Source of the DNA: Pedobacter yonginensis
Lineage (GTDB): Bacteria; Bacteroidota; Bacteroidia; Sphingobacteriales; Sphingobacteriaceae
Assembly (NCBI RefSeq): GCF_003173595.1
Contig: NZ_QGNZ01000001.1
Span: 434,001 to 498,000, forward strand
Direction: 5' to 3'
DNA length: 64,000 nt
The notes beneath the pieces were generated by a model. It was not told the origin of the DNA and did not search any database. It saw only the letters and a program-made list of their open reading frames with translations. Below are positions 54,488 to 64,000 of the stretch, piece by piece (the stretch's first letter is position 1; each line of letters starts with the position of its first letter). Position numbers and translations under genes: made by a program.

Positions 54488-56635
54488 ATGAACACCTTAT
54501 CAAGACATAAACCACCAAGGAACAGGACGGCGACAAACCTTAACGGCCACATCCGTTCCATCATCATCGTTCTGCTCCTTGCCATGAACCAACAGGCCAA
54601 TGCACAGCAGAAGCCCATCAAGATTGCCATGTTGGCACGCCCGCTAAAAGATTCGATCCTGCTCAGATGGGGGCCAGCAAATGCCCAGGCATGGCATTCA
54701 TTGAACAAGACCGGCTATCAGCTCCGCCGTTTCACCATCGTGAGAGACGGAAAAGTCCTCGCCAAACCCGAACAGTCACTTTTGAGCCCAATGCCCATAA
54801 AGCCCTGGCCGATGGAAGCCTGGCAGAAAAAGGTAGAGGCAGACGACAAATACTTCTCGATTGCCGCCCAAGCCCTCTACGGAGAATCGTTCGAAGTCTC
54901 CCAATCAGATGAGAATGCCATAGGCAAGATGATGAACCAGGCCAAGGAAACAGAATCGAGGTTCTCCTTTGCCCTGTTCAGTGCAGATCAGGATTATGAG
55001 GTTGCCAAGGCCATGGGAATGGCCTATGTGGATCACGCGGTAAAAGGCAATGAAAAGTATCTCTACAGGATCTATCCGGCAGGAGCGGACAAACAGGTAA
55101 GGATCGATACCGGATTCGTTTATACAGGCCCATCAGATTATGCCCCACTGCCAAAACCATACGACCTCAGGATCAATGCAGAGAAAAAGGGCGTGATGCT
55201 GAGCTGGAACCAGGAAGCCCAGGCACAGATCTATACCACCTATATCGTAGAACGATCAGACGATGAGGGCAAGACCTTCCAGGCCATTACCGATGCAGGC
55301 ATCGTAAACCCCGAACAGGGAGAAGACAAAACCCGCAGGCGGGCATTCAAGCTCGATACCGTATCGGCCATCAACAAAAAGCTCGTTTACAGAGTGAAGG
55401 GGATTTCTCCCTTCGGAGAGATTGGCCCCGCATCGGATACCCTGAGCGTAACCGCAATACACCATCTGGAAACATCGGCCAGTATAAGCAGTGCCGAGGT
55501 AATAGGGAAAACGGTAAAGGTAACGTGGGAAATGCCCGATCAGCCAGCGGATATCATCGGTTTCGACATCGAGAAGGCCAGCAACCCAGAAAAGGGATTC
55601 AAAAAGATCAATGCCAAAATGTTGAGTGCAGATACCAGAACCTTTGTCGATCCCTTGGCGGTAAACTCCAACTATTATCGAATCAGAGCCTATGGCAAGG
55701 AGGATAAAAGCACCCTGTCTTACCCGGTATTTGCCCAGCTGATCGATAGCATCCCACCAGAACCGCCAATTGAGCTGAAGGGCGTGGTAGATAAGGCTGG
55801 ATTGGTAAAGTTATCCTGGAAGGCCAACACCGAAAAGGATCTGGCCGGTTATCGCGTCTATCGCGGCAACTCCATTGATGGAGAGTTCTCCCAAGTGACC
55901 CGAAAGGCTGTAAAGATTAATGCCTTTACCGATACCGTAGAACTGAAGACGCTGACAAAATCTGTTTTCTACAAGCTCGTAGCGGTTGATAAGCGGTACA
56001 ACCCCTCAGAATTCTCGCAACCCTTGAAATTGAAGCGTCCGGACATTGTGCCACCCGCACCACCATCGCTATATGAAGTGGAAAATAGAGCAGAGGGGAT
56101 CTATCTCGCCTGGAACAACAGTGCCAGCGATGATGTGGTTGCGCACGAAGTTTATAGAACGGTGCAGGGCGAAGAGAACTGGAAGCCCATAGCCACCTTC
56201 AAGGATACACTACATGTCTTTATGGATACAACGGTCAACCTAAAGCAAACCTATGTTTATAAGATCAGGGCATTCGACGATAGCAATCTCAACTCAGATT
56301 CGAAGCCCTTTAGTGCCAAACGGCTGGATTTGGGCTTAAGGCCGGCAATCGTCAACACCAAGGGCACGGCAGACCGCGAAAACCTATCCGTGCAGATCAA
56401 ATGGGCCTACAACGTGCCAAATGTTGATGCCTACCTCATCTACAAGGCCGAGCAGGGCAAGCCATTGCGCCTGTGGCAAACCTTGAGTCCTTCAGCAACG
56501 AAGCAGAAAGATAGGTCACATCAATTTATCGATACACAGTTGTTCATCAATACCATCTACATCTACCGCATAAAAGCCGTGTTTGAAGATGGCACCGAAA
56601 GTCCTTTCAGCAAGGAAATTCTAATTAATTATTAA
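54488..56635 (+). CDS. Fibronectin type III repeat exported protein
   Basis: 715 residues. After a positively charged start, the hydrophobic stretch SIIIVLLLAMNQQANAQQ is a signal peptide. The rest is a chain of Fn3 domains, clearest at about 218-310 (PYDLRINAEKKGVMLSWNQ), 325-415, 420-515 (PPIELKGVVDKAGLVKLSWKAN), 520-615 (PPAPPSLYEVENRAEGIYLAWNN) and 620-715. No T9SS signal. It starts one base after the giant gene and four bases before the SprB-repeat gene. Fn3 chains commonly mediate surface protein contacts. Confidence 0.8.
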   Translation: MNTLSRHKPPRNRTATNLNGHIRSIIIVLLLAMNQQANAQQKPIKIAMLARPLKDSILLRWGPANAQAWHSLNKTGYQLRRFTIVRDGKVLAKPEQSLLSPMPIKPWPMEAWQKKVEADDKYFSIAAQALYGESFEVSQSDENAIGKMMNQAKETESRFSFALFSADQDYEVAKAMGMAYVDHAVKGNEKYLYRIYPAGADKQVRIDTGFVYTGPSDYAPLPKPYDLRINAEKKGVMLSWNQEAQAQIYTTYIVERSDDEGKTFQAITDAGIVNPEQGEDKTRRRAFKLDTVSAINKKLVYRVKGISPFGEIGPASDTLSVTAIHHLETSASISSAEVIGKTVKVTWEMPDQPADIIGFDIEKASNPEKGFKKINAKMLSADTRTFVDPLAVNSNYYRIRAYGKEDKSTLSYPVFAQLIDSIPPEPPIELKGVVDKAGLVKLSWKANTEKDLAGYRVYRGNSIDGEFSQVTRKAVKINAFTDTVELKTLTKSVFYKLVAVDKRYNPSEFSQPLKLKRPDIVPPAPPSLYEVENRAEGIYLAWNNSASDDVVAHEVYRTVQGEENWKPIATFKDTLHVFMDTTVNLKQTYVYKIRAFDDSNLNSDSKPFSAKRLDLGLRPAIVNTKGTADRENLSVQIKWAYNVPNVDAYLIYKAEQGKPLRLWQTLSPSATKQKDRSHQFIDTQLFINTIYIYRIKAVFEDGTESPFSKEILINY

Positions 56636-56639
56636 GCGT

Positions 56640-59600
56640 ATGAAGAAGATTTATTTATTATTGATATTGTTTTTGGGGCTTTGTGGAGGAGCGATGGGGC
56701 AACAGTATCGATTTGCTGTACAATATAAACAGGTCAATAGCACCCTGTCTGTTCTACCTGCATTACCTGGAGTAATCAAAATCACCATGCCAGATGGTCA
56801 AATTATAAATCTTGCAACTACATCTAATTATGTAGATTTACCAAATTACCCAGCAGCAATAGAGATTTCTACGGGAACTACTGATAATACAGGAATCGAA
56901 TCATTTGCTAACCTAGCAATTCCTTCCCTCACCGATTCTTGTGATTGGAATGTTAGGAGACTGCAATTTAGCGCATATTATTATGTACCAATTAATGGAG
57001 TAAATGGAGATGTGATATCTTATGATGACTATGATGTTTATTATAACATTCGAAAAACATCAGGACTAAGTGTAAAGAGTCGCTGTAACTCATCTGAACA
57101 GGAGACATTGAAAGTTCCTTGTTCATTCAAAAATGAAATGTTTGGAAATTCTGATACTCAAAATCATTGGGAATATAGTACTAAAGCAGATGAAGTCATT
57201 AATGGACTAATAACTTCATATTTTAAACCATTACCAAATGAAGATGGAAGCGATTATATTATTTCGAAATCATTCTACTTAACCTTAACTGATAATACTT
57301 ACGGTGTTCCAATATACTTTAGGTTAAATAGATTTGGGACATATACGTATATTCTGTTAGGGAATACTTACTCTGCTTCCTTTGGACCCTCGGAAACATT
57401 ATATCAAGTTACCTTCTACCCCAGCTTCCCAATCCCTCAAACCAAAATCCCCATTGCCCCGCTTTGCGCAAACGGCAAGGGTTCCATAAGCCTAAGCGAT
57501 TTCAAATACGACGATGGCACGGTCTATAACGGGGGGGAGAACCTGAGCCTAACCCTGAATTACATTGCGGGTGGCATTCCAGACCAGACGATGGTCTTCA
57601 CGGGTACCTCGATAAGCGTTACCGACCTGAAACCAGGCAATTACAAGGGGCAGGTTACCAACGCAAGTGCCAACTGTACCAGTGAGTTTACCTTCACCAT
57701 ACCCGACGCACCGCCGGCCCTAACCGTAAGTATAACAGGCCAAAGCCCAGATTGCTCAACCGGAACGGGCACGGTAACCGCAAGTGCAGGCGGGGGAACA
57801 CCGCCCTATCAATATGCCCTAAACGGCGGTGCAAACCAAGGTAGCAATGTCTTTACGGGCCTATCGGCCGGAAGCTATACCCTTATCATTACCGATGCCA
57901 ATGGATGCAGTTCCGCAACAAGCAATTCAGTAAGTTTAACCATTCCAACAGCAGTAAATACGGTACTCAACAATGCCATCAATCCCACAGGATCTGGACT
58001 GAGCAACGGACAAATTATTCTATCCGCCACTGGGGGGACCGGTACAGGCTATACCTATTCGTTGGATGGGATAAGCTACACCACTTCAGATACCTTTGCT
58101 GGCTTGCCCGCAGGCACTTACAGCGCCACCACAAAGGACAGCAAGGGCTGTGTGTCTGCACCCTTGAGCATAACCTTGACAGAGCCTACACCTTTAGCCC
58201 TTGCCATAAGCGCACAAACCAACAACGACTGTTATGGCGGGAGCGACGGGAGCATAAATGTAGCCGCCAATGGAGGGAAGCCCCCTTATACCTATTCCAT
58301 CAACGGCATTTCCTACCAAACCAGCAGTTCGTTCGGTAACCTGAGTGCTGGTAGCTATACCCTGTACGTAAAAGATGTAGATGGGAATATAGCCACTAGA
58401 ACATCCACCGTTACCCAGAATGCAGACATTGTGGCCAATATCAATAAAACAGATGCCGGTTGTTTTGGCGCAGAGGGAACCATCACCATCGATAACCCAA
58501 CAGGTGGTTCCGGCACGGGATACAGTTACTCAAGCGATGGGGGCGCAAGCTACCAGAGCAGCAATGCCTTCAGTTTGCCACAAGGCACCTATACCATCAA
58601 AATCAAGGATGCAAACCAATGTGTATCGGCAGCCACAACAGTAACCATCAATCAACCGGCCGCCAGTCTGCAGGCCACCGCCACCGTACAGGATGCAGGT
58701 TGTTTTGGCTCCTCAACAGGAACAATAACCATTACCGCAACAGGCGGATCTGGTGCAAACCAGTACTCCATCGATAATTGGGCAAGCAGCAACACGACAG
58801 GTGTTTTTTCTGCATTGGCGGCAGGCACCTACGAGGTCAGGATCAAGGACCAGACCAATTGCTCAATTGGCGTATCCGCTGTAGTTAACCAACCAGCAGA
58901 ACTTGTGCTGAATATCGATGGCAAGACCGATGCTATCTGTTTTGGGGGAACAGGAACGATTGATGTATCCTCAACGGGAGGGCAGGGCAATATCGTGTAC
59001 AGCAGCATGCCCGCCCTTACCTTCGGCAATGGCGTATTCAGCGGCGCGTTGGCAGGAACATACGCCATAACGGCCACCGATGACAACGGCTGTACAAGAA
59101 CCCAGAACGTAATCATCAACCAACCTGCTCAGATTGTAGGATCTGCCGTGGTGAACGCGGTAAGCTGCTCTGGTTCTGCAGACGGAAAAATCACCCTATC
59201 CGCCACAGGAGGCACGGGTACCTACACCTATGGGATCAAAAGCTCGGGAACCTATTCGTCCAACAACGTTTTCAGCGGACTATCAGCAGGTCAGTACGTT
59301 TTCTCGATAAAAGATCAAATCGGCTGCACGGCCGATTTCACGGTCGATTTAACCCAGCCCAATGCCGTAGCGCTGGTTGTTTCAGGCAGACAGAACGTAT
59401 CCTGCAATGGCGCGAACAACGGAGGCCTTACGGTAAGCGCTACAGGTGGTAGCGGAAGCTATACCTATACGTTGAACGGTGCGAATCAGGGCACGAACAA
59501 TAGCTTCAGCAATTTAGCGCCAGGAAATTACCTGGTGCGGGCAACAGATGCAAACGGCTGTTCCAAAGAAACAACAGAAACCATTGCCGAGCCAAGCCTC

Positions 59601-62249
59601 CTCACCTTAAGCCTGGTAAACAAGGTGGATGTAAATTGTTCAGGCGCAGGTACCGGCGAAATTTCCGTATCGGCCAGTGGCGGACAAGCCCCTTATCAAT
59701 ACGCTTTGAATGGAGGTACCTTCCAAAATAGCCCAACATTTACAAGTCTGTTATTAGGTAATCACAGCGTACAGGTAAAAGATGCAAACCTATGTGTAAA
59801 GACCTTGAATGTTAGCCTAACAGAACCGGCAGCCATCAACGCATCGGCCACGGTACAAAACGTTAAATGTTTTGGAGATGCGAGCGGATCCATCGTTATA
59901 AGCGTTTCAGGTGGCCTTGCACCCTATCAATATGCACTGAATGGAGCCAGCTTCCAACTCGGCAATACCTTCTCGAATTTGATTGCCGGCAATTACAACA
60001 TCGTTGTACGGGACAAAAACAACTGTCAGGTGGCATTTCAGGCCACCATAACCAATCTTGCACCAGCACTGGCCTTGCAGGCCACGGCGATATCACCTTC
60101 AACCTGCGATGGAACGGGCAGTATCTCCATCAGCAGCGTAAGTGGCGGAGCAACGCCATACGTATATAGTATAGATGGGAACAACTATTCGTCGAACCAA
60201 GATTTCGGCAGTCTCGTTGCAGGCCAATATACCGTTTTCGTAAAAGATGCGAACGGCTGTATTGCAACGGATCTGAAGACCATCAGCGTAACCACGGGCA
60301 TTTCCGCACAACTGTCCCAAACCGATGTATCCTGTTTTTCTGGCAATGACGGCAAGATCACGGTCAACAATGCCCTGGGCGGAAACGGAAACTACCTGTA
60401 CTCCATAAACAATGGAGCGTTCCAAACATCGAACAGCTTTGCGGGCCTAACAGCCGGAAACTATAGCATCGTGGTGAAGGACAACCCTTACAGTTGTCAA
60501 TATACCCTTAACGCAACCCTCACGGCGCCTGCTAAGCTAACGATCCAGCTCAAGGCCAGGACGGATATTTCCTGCAAGGCACAGAATGATGGAAAGATTG
60601 AGGTGATGGCCAATGGAGGTACGGCGCCATACCAATACAGTATCAACGGAGGTACAAGCTATGTCCCATCAGGAATGTTTACCGCACTGAGCGCAAATAA
60701 TTATACGCTATGGGTAAGGGATGCGCACAACTGTACAGAAAGCATCAATGTTGCGCTTACAGAACCTGCTGTACTGGCACTCAGCCTGTCGAGCAAAAGC
60801 GACGTAACCTGTGCAGGGTCGAACAATGGCAGTTTGACCTTAAACGCCATTGGAGGCACCCAACCCTATAGATACGCCATAAACGGTGGGGCACCACAAA
60901 CCTCCAACCGGTTTGATAATCTGGCAGGGGGGAGCCATCTGCTCAGCCTCACCGATGCCAATGGTTGCATCGCCAGTTTAACCATAACGATAAACGAAAA
61001 CCCGCCCTTAGCCCTAACCGTAAGCAGTTTCAAGAACCCAAGCTGTAATGGCGCTGGAACAGGGGAAATATCATTAACAGCCACTGGTGGAAATGGCATT
61101 TATCAATATGCCATCAACAACGGCACCTATCAAAGCTCTGGGGTTTTTAGCAATCTGGTAGCAGGCATTTATAACCTTTCGGTTATGGATGGAAAGGGCT
61201 GTACAACAATCCTATCAAAAACGATAACGGAGCCTTCGGCCCTGATGGTGGCGAAAACTGTGACGCAACAACACTGTTTTGATGTGTGCGATGGAGAGAT
61301 CAAACTAACGGTTTCCGGTGGAACGGCACCATACACCTACAGCTGGTCGTCAGGCAATTATGGTAATACATCCTCAATAAGTGGCTTATGTGGAGGATTT
61401 TACAAGGTAACCGTTACCGATGCGAATGGCTGTGTCATAGAAGATGCCAGCAATATGGTCACACCAGCAGAGATCAAGGTTGCCAACCTTCCCGATACCG
61501 TTTTATGCGTAGGGCAAGTGGTAAGCTACGATGCAGGCAGCCCTGGGCTTGCTTACCAGTGGACGGCAGACAACGGCTTTTCAAAAACGACCCAAAAAGT
61601 TCAGATCAGCGAAGGCGGAAAATATGCTTTGAAAGTGACCAATCCGGTAGGTTGCTCGATAACCAAAACGTTTACGGTGCAAACTTCAACCACATTGTTG
61701 AAGGCAAATTTTCTGGTATCCACCTATGCCAACGTTGGCGATACCGTTATCGTTGTTGATGTTTCAAAACCAACACCATCAAAAACCTCATGGATTTTTG
61801 ATACAGGTACCACTATGATTGCTTCAAATGCATCAAATACCATTAGGCAAGTGCGGTTTGATGCACCCGGAGTTTACAACATGATGATGATGGTAAACCT
61901 CGGCCAATGTGCGGATGCCGTTCAGAAAAGCATCACCGTTTTGCCAAGGGAAAGCAAGAAGGAAGTTACAGATGCACTTGGCTATAAGGAAGACCTGTTC
62001 ACCTCATTCAAGATCTATCCCAACCCAACCAATGGAGAGTTCAAGGCAACCATCAAGCTTTCGCAGAAATCGGATATCAGGCTATCTATGTATGGCTTTG
62101 GGGGCAATCTGGTCGTAGCGCCACAAACCTATGCCAACGATGACAGTTTTGAAATCAACTTTAACGAAAGGGGCATACCGCCGGGAATTTATGTGCTAAC
62201 GCTCGAAGCCGGAAACCAAGTCAAAACATTGAAGATTATTAAAATTTAA
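56640..62249 (+). CDS. SprB-repeat adhesin-like protein with type A T9SS sorting domain
   Basis: 1869 residues. Signal peptide MKKIYLLLILFLGLCGGAMGQ; an N-terminal region of about 260 residues with no known domain; a spacer; then 16 consecutive SprB-type repeats of 75-80 residues (about 365-1625), each with a Cys near the start, an S-x-x-GG-x-x-PY-x-Y core and K/TDANGC near the end; an Ig-like and a PKD-like domain; and the T9SS type A domain starting FKIYPNPTNGEF (about 1785). SprB is the mobile surface adhesin of gliding Flavobacterium. Here the protein is predicted to be surface-exposed after T9SS export. The AT-rich first 780 bases contrast with the GC-richer repeats. Confidence 0.88.
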   Translation: MKKIYLLLILFLGLCGGAMGQQYRFAVQYKQVNSTLSVLPALPGVIKITMPDGQIINLATTSNYVDLPNYPAAIEISTGTTDNTGIESFANLAIPSLTDSCDWNVRRLQFSAYYYVPINGVNGDVISYDDYDVYYNIRKTSGLSVKSRCNSSEQETLKVPCSFKNEMFGNSDTQNHWEYSTKADEVINGLITSYFKPLPNEDGSDYIISKSFYLTLTDNTYGVPIYFRLNRFGTYTYILLGNTYSASFGPSETLYQVTFYPSFPIPQTKIPIAPLCANGKGSISLSDFKYDDGTVYNGGENLSLTLNYIAGGIPDQTMVFTGTSISVTDLKPGNYKGQVTNASANCTSEFTFTIPDAPPALTVSITGQSPDCSTGTGTVTASAGGGTPPYQYALNGGANQGSNVFTGLSAGSYTLIITDANGCSSATSNSVSLTIPTAVNTVLNNAINPTGSGLSNGQIILSATGGTGTGYTYSLDGISYTTSDTFAGLPAGTYSATTKDSKGCVSAPLSITLTEPTPLALAISAQTNNDCYGGSDGSINVAANGGKPPYTYSINGISYQTSSSFGNLSAGSYTLYVKDVDGNIATRTSTVTQNADIVANINKTDAGCFGAEGTITIDNPTGGSGTGYSYSSDGGASYQSSNAFSLPQGTYTIKIKDANQCVSAATTVTINQPAASLQATATVQDAGCFGSSTGTITITATGGSGANQYSIDNWASSNTTGVFSALAAGTYEVRIKDQTNCSIGVSAVVNQPAELVLNIDGKTDAICFGGTGTIDVSSTGGQGNIVYSSMPALTFGNGVFSGALAGTYAITATDDNGCTRTQNVIINQPAQIVGSAVVNAVSCSGSADGKITLSATGGTGTYTYGIKSSGTYSSNNVFSGLSAGQYVFSIKDQIGCTADFTVDLTQPNAVALVVSGRQNVSCNGANNGGLTVSATGGSGSYTYTLNGANQGTNNSFSNLAPGNYLVRATDANGCSKETTETIAEPSLLTLSLVNKVDVNCSGAGTGEISVSASGGQAPYQYALNGGTFQNSPTFTSLLLGNHSVQVKDANLCVKTLNVSLTEPAAINASATVQNVKCFGDASGSIVISVSGGLAPYQYALNGASFQLGNTFSNLIAGNYNIVVRDKNNCQVAFQATITNLAPALALQATAISPSTCDGTGSISISSVSGGATPYVYSIDGNNYSSNQDFGSLVAGQYTVFVKDANGCIATDLKTISVTTGISAQLSQTDVSCFSGNDGKITVNNALGGNGNYLYSINNGAFQTSNSFAGLTAGNYSIVVKDNPYSCQYTLNATLTAPAKLTIQLKARTDISCKAQNDGKIEVMANGGTAPYQYSINGGTSYVPSGMFTALSANNYTLWVRDAHNCTESINVALTEPAVLALSLSSKSDVTCAGSNNGSLTLNAIGGTQPYRYAINGGAPQTSNRFDNLAGGSHLLSLTDANGCIASLTITINENPPLALTVSSFKNPSCNGAGTGEISLTATGGNGIYQYAINNGTYQSSGVFSNLVAGIYNLSVMDGKGCTTILSKTITEPSALMVAKTVTQQHCFDVCDGEIKLTVSGGTAPYTYSWSSGNYGNTSSISGLCGGFYKVTVTDANGCVIEDASNMVTPAEIKVANLPDTVLCVGQVVSYDAGSPGLAYQWTADNGFSKTTQKVQISEGGKYALKVTNPVGCSITKTFTVQTSTTLLKANFLVSTYANVGDTVIVVDVSKPTPSKTSWIFDTGTTMIASNASNTIRQVRFDAPGVYNMMMMVNLGQCADAVQKSITVLPRESKKEVTDALGYKEDLFTSFKIYPNPTNGEFKATIKLSQKSDIRLSMYGFGGNLVVAPQTYANDDSFEINFNERGIPPGIYVLTLEAGNQVKTLKIIKI

Positions 62250-62260
62250 GTTCAAATTCA

Positions 62261-62298
62261 AAAGCCTTTTAGAATTACAACGCTAAAAGGCTTTTTTT
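62261..62298 (+). terminator. Terminator of the giant-protein operon
   Basis: AAAGCCTTTTAG (62261-62272) / CTAAAAGGCTTT (62283-62294), perfect 12 bp, then T-run. It lies 11 bases after the stop. Confidence 0.9.
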
Positions 62299-62602
62299 GA
62301 ATGACCAAAAGATTGATAAAGACCATGATTTAATTTTTACATTTGGAAAGGAACGGTATAAATTCTTGGCGGACTGTAGTCCGTCTTTCCGCTAAATCCC
62401 CGATTGAAAAAATCGGGGGATACCGCTTCAATACGGTTTAGGAACATCGGATTGTGCAAATAAAGCAATTTTGATCAAATTTTGCGCTTATCCATAGGCT
62501 TCAAACCTGGGTAAAATAGCCCCAGTGGTATTGAAGCCATTTTTCATGGCGAAGTTAAAGCGAAACTACCGAAACCGACTGGCACTGCAACTGCGCTCCA
62601 AT
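62292..62602. repeat. 311-bp structured repeat, copy 1
   Basis: Tandem neighbour of the copy at 62603; base for base close, offset exactly 311 over the first half. It contains perfect hairpins CGGACT-GT-AGTCCG (62370-62383), CCCCGATT-AATCGGGG (62398-62418) and GCCAT-ATGGC (62536-62550), plus a long-range complement GCTTCAATAC (62425-62434) / GTATTGAAGC (62528-62537). Frames within it on both strands look accidental. Confidence 0.85.
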
Positions 62603-62918
62603 TTTTTTTGAATGACCAAAAGATTGATAAAGACCATTATTTAATTTTAACATTTGGAAAGGAACGGACGGAATTCTTGGCGGACTGTAGTCCGTCTTTC
62701 CGCTAAATCCCCGATTGAAAAAATCGGGGGATACCGCTTCAATACGGTTTAGGAACCGGGGTTTGTGCAATTACGGCAATTATTCAAGTTTTGTGTTTAC
62801 CCATATGCTTCAAACCTGAGTAAAATAGCCCCGATTGTATTGAAGCCATTTTTCATGGCGAAAGTAAAGCGGGACTACCGAAACCGACTGGCACTGCAAT
62901 TGCGCTCCAAATTTTTTT
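62603..62918. repeat. 311-bp structured repeat, copy 2
   Basis: Direct tandem copy of 62292-62602 with scattered substitutions and a 2-base indel. The long-range pair is retained (62736-62745 with 62837-62846), as are the three hairpins. Confidence 0.85.
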
Positions 62919-63078
62919 ATGACCTTAACCCATACGGTGAAACAACAAGGCGAATTACCATCCATTAAAATGCTGAAATGAATCAGCAAGGTGGACGGAC
63001 CAGGGAAGATCGTTTTAAGGTGTCGTCAGCCTGAATTTAGTTCAGGTTCTTAGCTGGTTTTTTAAGGCTATTTAAGCT
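62919..63078. other. Repeat tail and palindrome before purM
   Basis: No gene. CCTGAATTTAGTTCAGG at 63030-63046 is a short palindrome. The purM stop is on the other side. Confidence 0.5.
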
Positions 63079-64000
63079 CTAATGGTAAACAAAAGTTCCC
63101 TTTTCGCTTTCGATGGTAACCTGCTTTTGCTCAGCCCGCTCTACACGACCAATAATTCGTGCATCTATGTTGAAGCCATTAGAAATCTCGATAATTTCTT
63201 GAGCAATTTCTTCAGGAACGTATAATTCCATACGGTGACCCATGTTAAAAACTTTATACATTTCTTTCCAATCGGTGCCAGATTCTTCCTGTATCAGCTT
63301 AAACAATGGTGCAATTGGGAATAAATTATCTTTTATTACATGGATATCATCATTAATGAAATGCAGCACTTTCGTCTGCGCACCACCGCTACAGTGTACA
63401 ATTCCATTAATTTTGTTGCGATGTTTTTCTAGAATTTTTTTAATAACAGGGGCATAGGTACGCGTGGGAGATAAGACCAATTTTCCGGCGGTAATTTTGC
63501 CAAATCCCTCAATTTCAATTTCATCTGTTAGTTTCTTCTGGCCAGAAAACACCAAATCGAAAGGAACAGCGGGGTCAAAACTTTCTGGGTAGCTGTTTGC
63601 AACAGATTTGTCGAAAACATCATGACGTGCAGAAGTTAATCCATTTGATCCCATCCCGCCATTGTATTCGGTTTCGTAAGTGGCTTGACCAAAAGAGGCT
63701 AAAGCTACAATTACATCACCGGGTTTAATGTTGTCATTACTGATTACGTCTTTTCTTTCTAGGCGGCAGGTAACGGTAGAATCTACAATGATCGTTCTTA
63801 CCAAATCGCCCACATCGGCCGTTTCACCACCTGTAGAGTAAATAGAGATGCCTTGATCGCGTAAATCAGCCAAAATTTCTTCGGTTCCGTTAATCACTTC
63901 TGCAATTACTTCACCAGGTATCAGGTTTTTGTTGCGGCCAATCGTAGAAGATAATAAAATATGATCTGTTGCACCAACGCAAATCAAATCATCCAAATTC
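63079..64000 (-). CDS. purM: Phosphoribosylformylglycinamidine cyclo-ligase, 5' end outside window
   Basis: About 307 residues of the C-terminal part are present; the true start lies beyond 64000 (a TTG at 63996 is just an internal Leu codon). The enzyme closes the imidazole ring of AIR in purine synthesis with ATP. Recognisable parts are GGETADVGDLVRTIIVDST, KPGDVIVALASFG, GMGSNGLTSARH, LVLSPTRTYAPVIKKIL, IVHCSGGAQTKVLHFI and VFNMGHRMELYVP. Bacteroidota PurM is usually near 390 residues, so about 80 are missing. No neighbour seen. Confidence 0.93.
   Translation of the reverse strand, partial: NLDDLICVGATDHILLSSTIGRNKNLIPGEVIAEVINGTEEILADLRDQGISIYSTGGETADVGDLVRTIIVDSTVTCRLERKDVISNDNIKPGDVIVALASFGQATYETEYNGGMGSNGLTSARHDVFDKSVANSYPESFDPAVPFDLVFSGQKKLTDEIEIEGFGKITAGKLVLSPTRTYAPVIKKILEKHRNKINGIVHCSGGAQTKVLHFINDDIHVIKDNLFPIAPLFKLIQEESGTDWKEMYKVFNMGHRMELYVPEEIAQEIIEISNGFNIDARIIGRVERAEQKQVTIESEKGTFVYH

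Noticed and set aside
62555..62968. Short frames on both strands in the 311-bp repeats
   Set aside because: They follow the repeat and hairpins, differ between the copies, and show no protein family.
63992..63996. TTG at 63996 as start of purM
   Set aside because: The upstream codon is in frame and the N-terminal quarter of PurM is missing; it is the window edge.

Overview
The window looks like chromosomal DNA of a Bacteroidota member, most likely Sphingobacteriaceae and Pedobacter-like. This is an inference from gene content, not a database match. The supporting signs are type IX secretion (T9SS) sorting domains, a PorP/SprF protein beside a CHU_C-type C-terminus, an Oar-like TonB-dependent receptor, TANFOR and SprB repeats, promoters of the TTTG / TAnnTTTG type, and few Shine-Dalgarno sequences. 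No rRNA, tRNA or CRISPR array was seen.

Layout. 1-778: Kir-type potassium channel, cut by the left edge. 1064-4906: trpD-trpF-trpB-trpA without trpE, trpG or trpC. 5208-11708: TetR regulator and a tripartite RND efflux operon whose adaptor gene carries a frameshift; four copies of a TAACNNTGTTA dyad mark the likely TetR operators. 11799-17656: PorP/SprF protein and a 1642-residue secreted PHP-domain protein with a type B sorting domain. 18309-29442: housekeeping and stress genes (threonylcarbamoyl-AMP synthase, FMN glutamate-synthase-like protein, asnS, M28 peptidase, ferritin, GNAT, MBL hydrolase, lpdA), with a 37-unit heptanucleotide array in front of the MBL gene and a candidate small RNA. 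30146-36039: TonB receptor with a partner lipoprotein, small genes, a PLP enzyme and an XRE regulator.

36527-62249 is the accessory heart of the window. Two secreted proteins share an almost identical front of roughly 890 residues (TANFOR domain, Fn3 domains, HELGH metallopeptidase) and then carry unrelated, AT-rich C-terminal tips. Each is followed at once by a small gene that fits an immunity protein. An orphan toxin-tip fragment plus another immunity-like gene follow, broken up by REP palindromes and two relics of a REP-associated transposase (RAYT). A TTG-started outer-membrane barrel gene abuts the second toxin. Its promoter and first codons survive in front of the first toxin, so that locus seems to have lost its barrel gene. 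Next comes a tight three-gene operon of very large exported proteins (1474, 715 and 1869 residues), the last with 16 SprB repeats and a type A T9SS sorting domain. I read the whole as a TANFOR-based polymorphic toxin locus with surface or secretion partners. The partnership is inferred from position and composition only.

62250-64000: terminator, two tandem 311-bp copies of a structured repeat, and purM running off the right edge.
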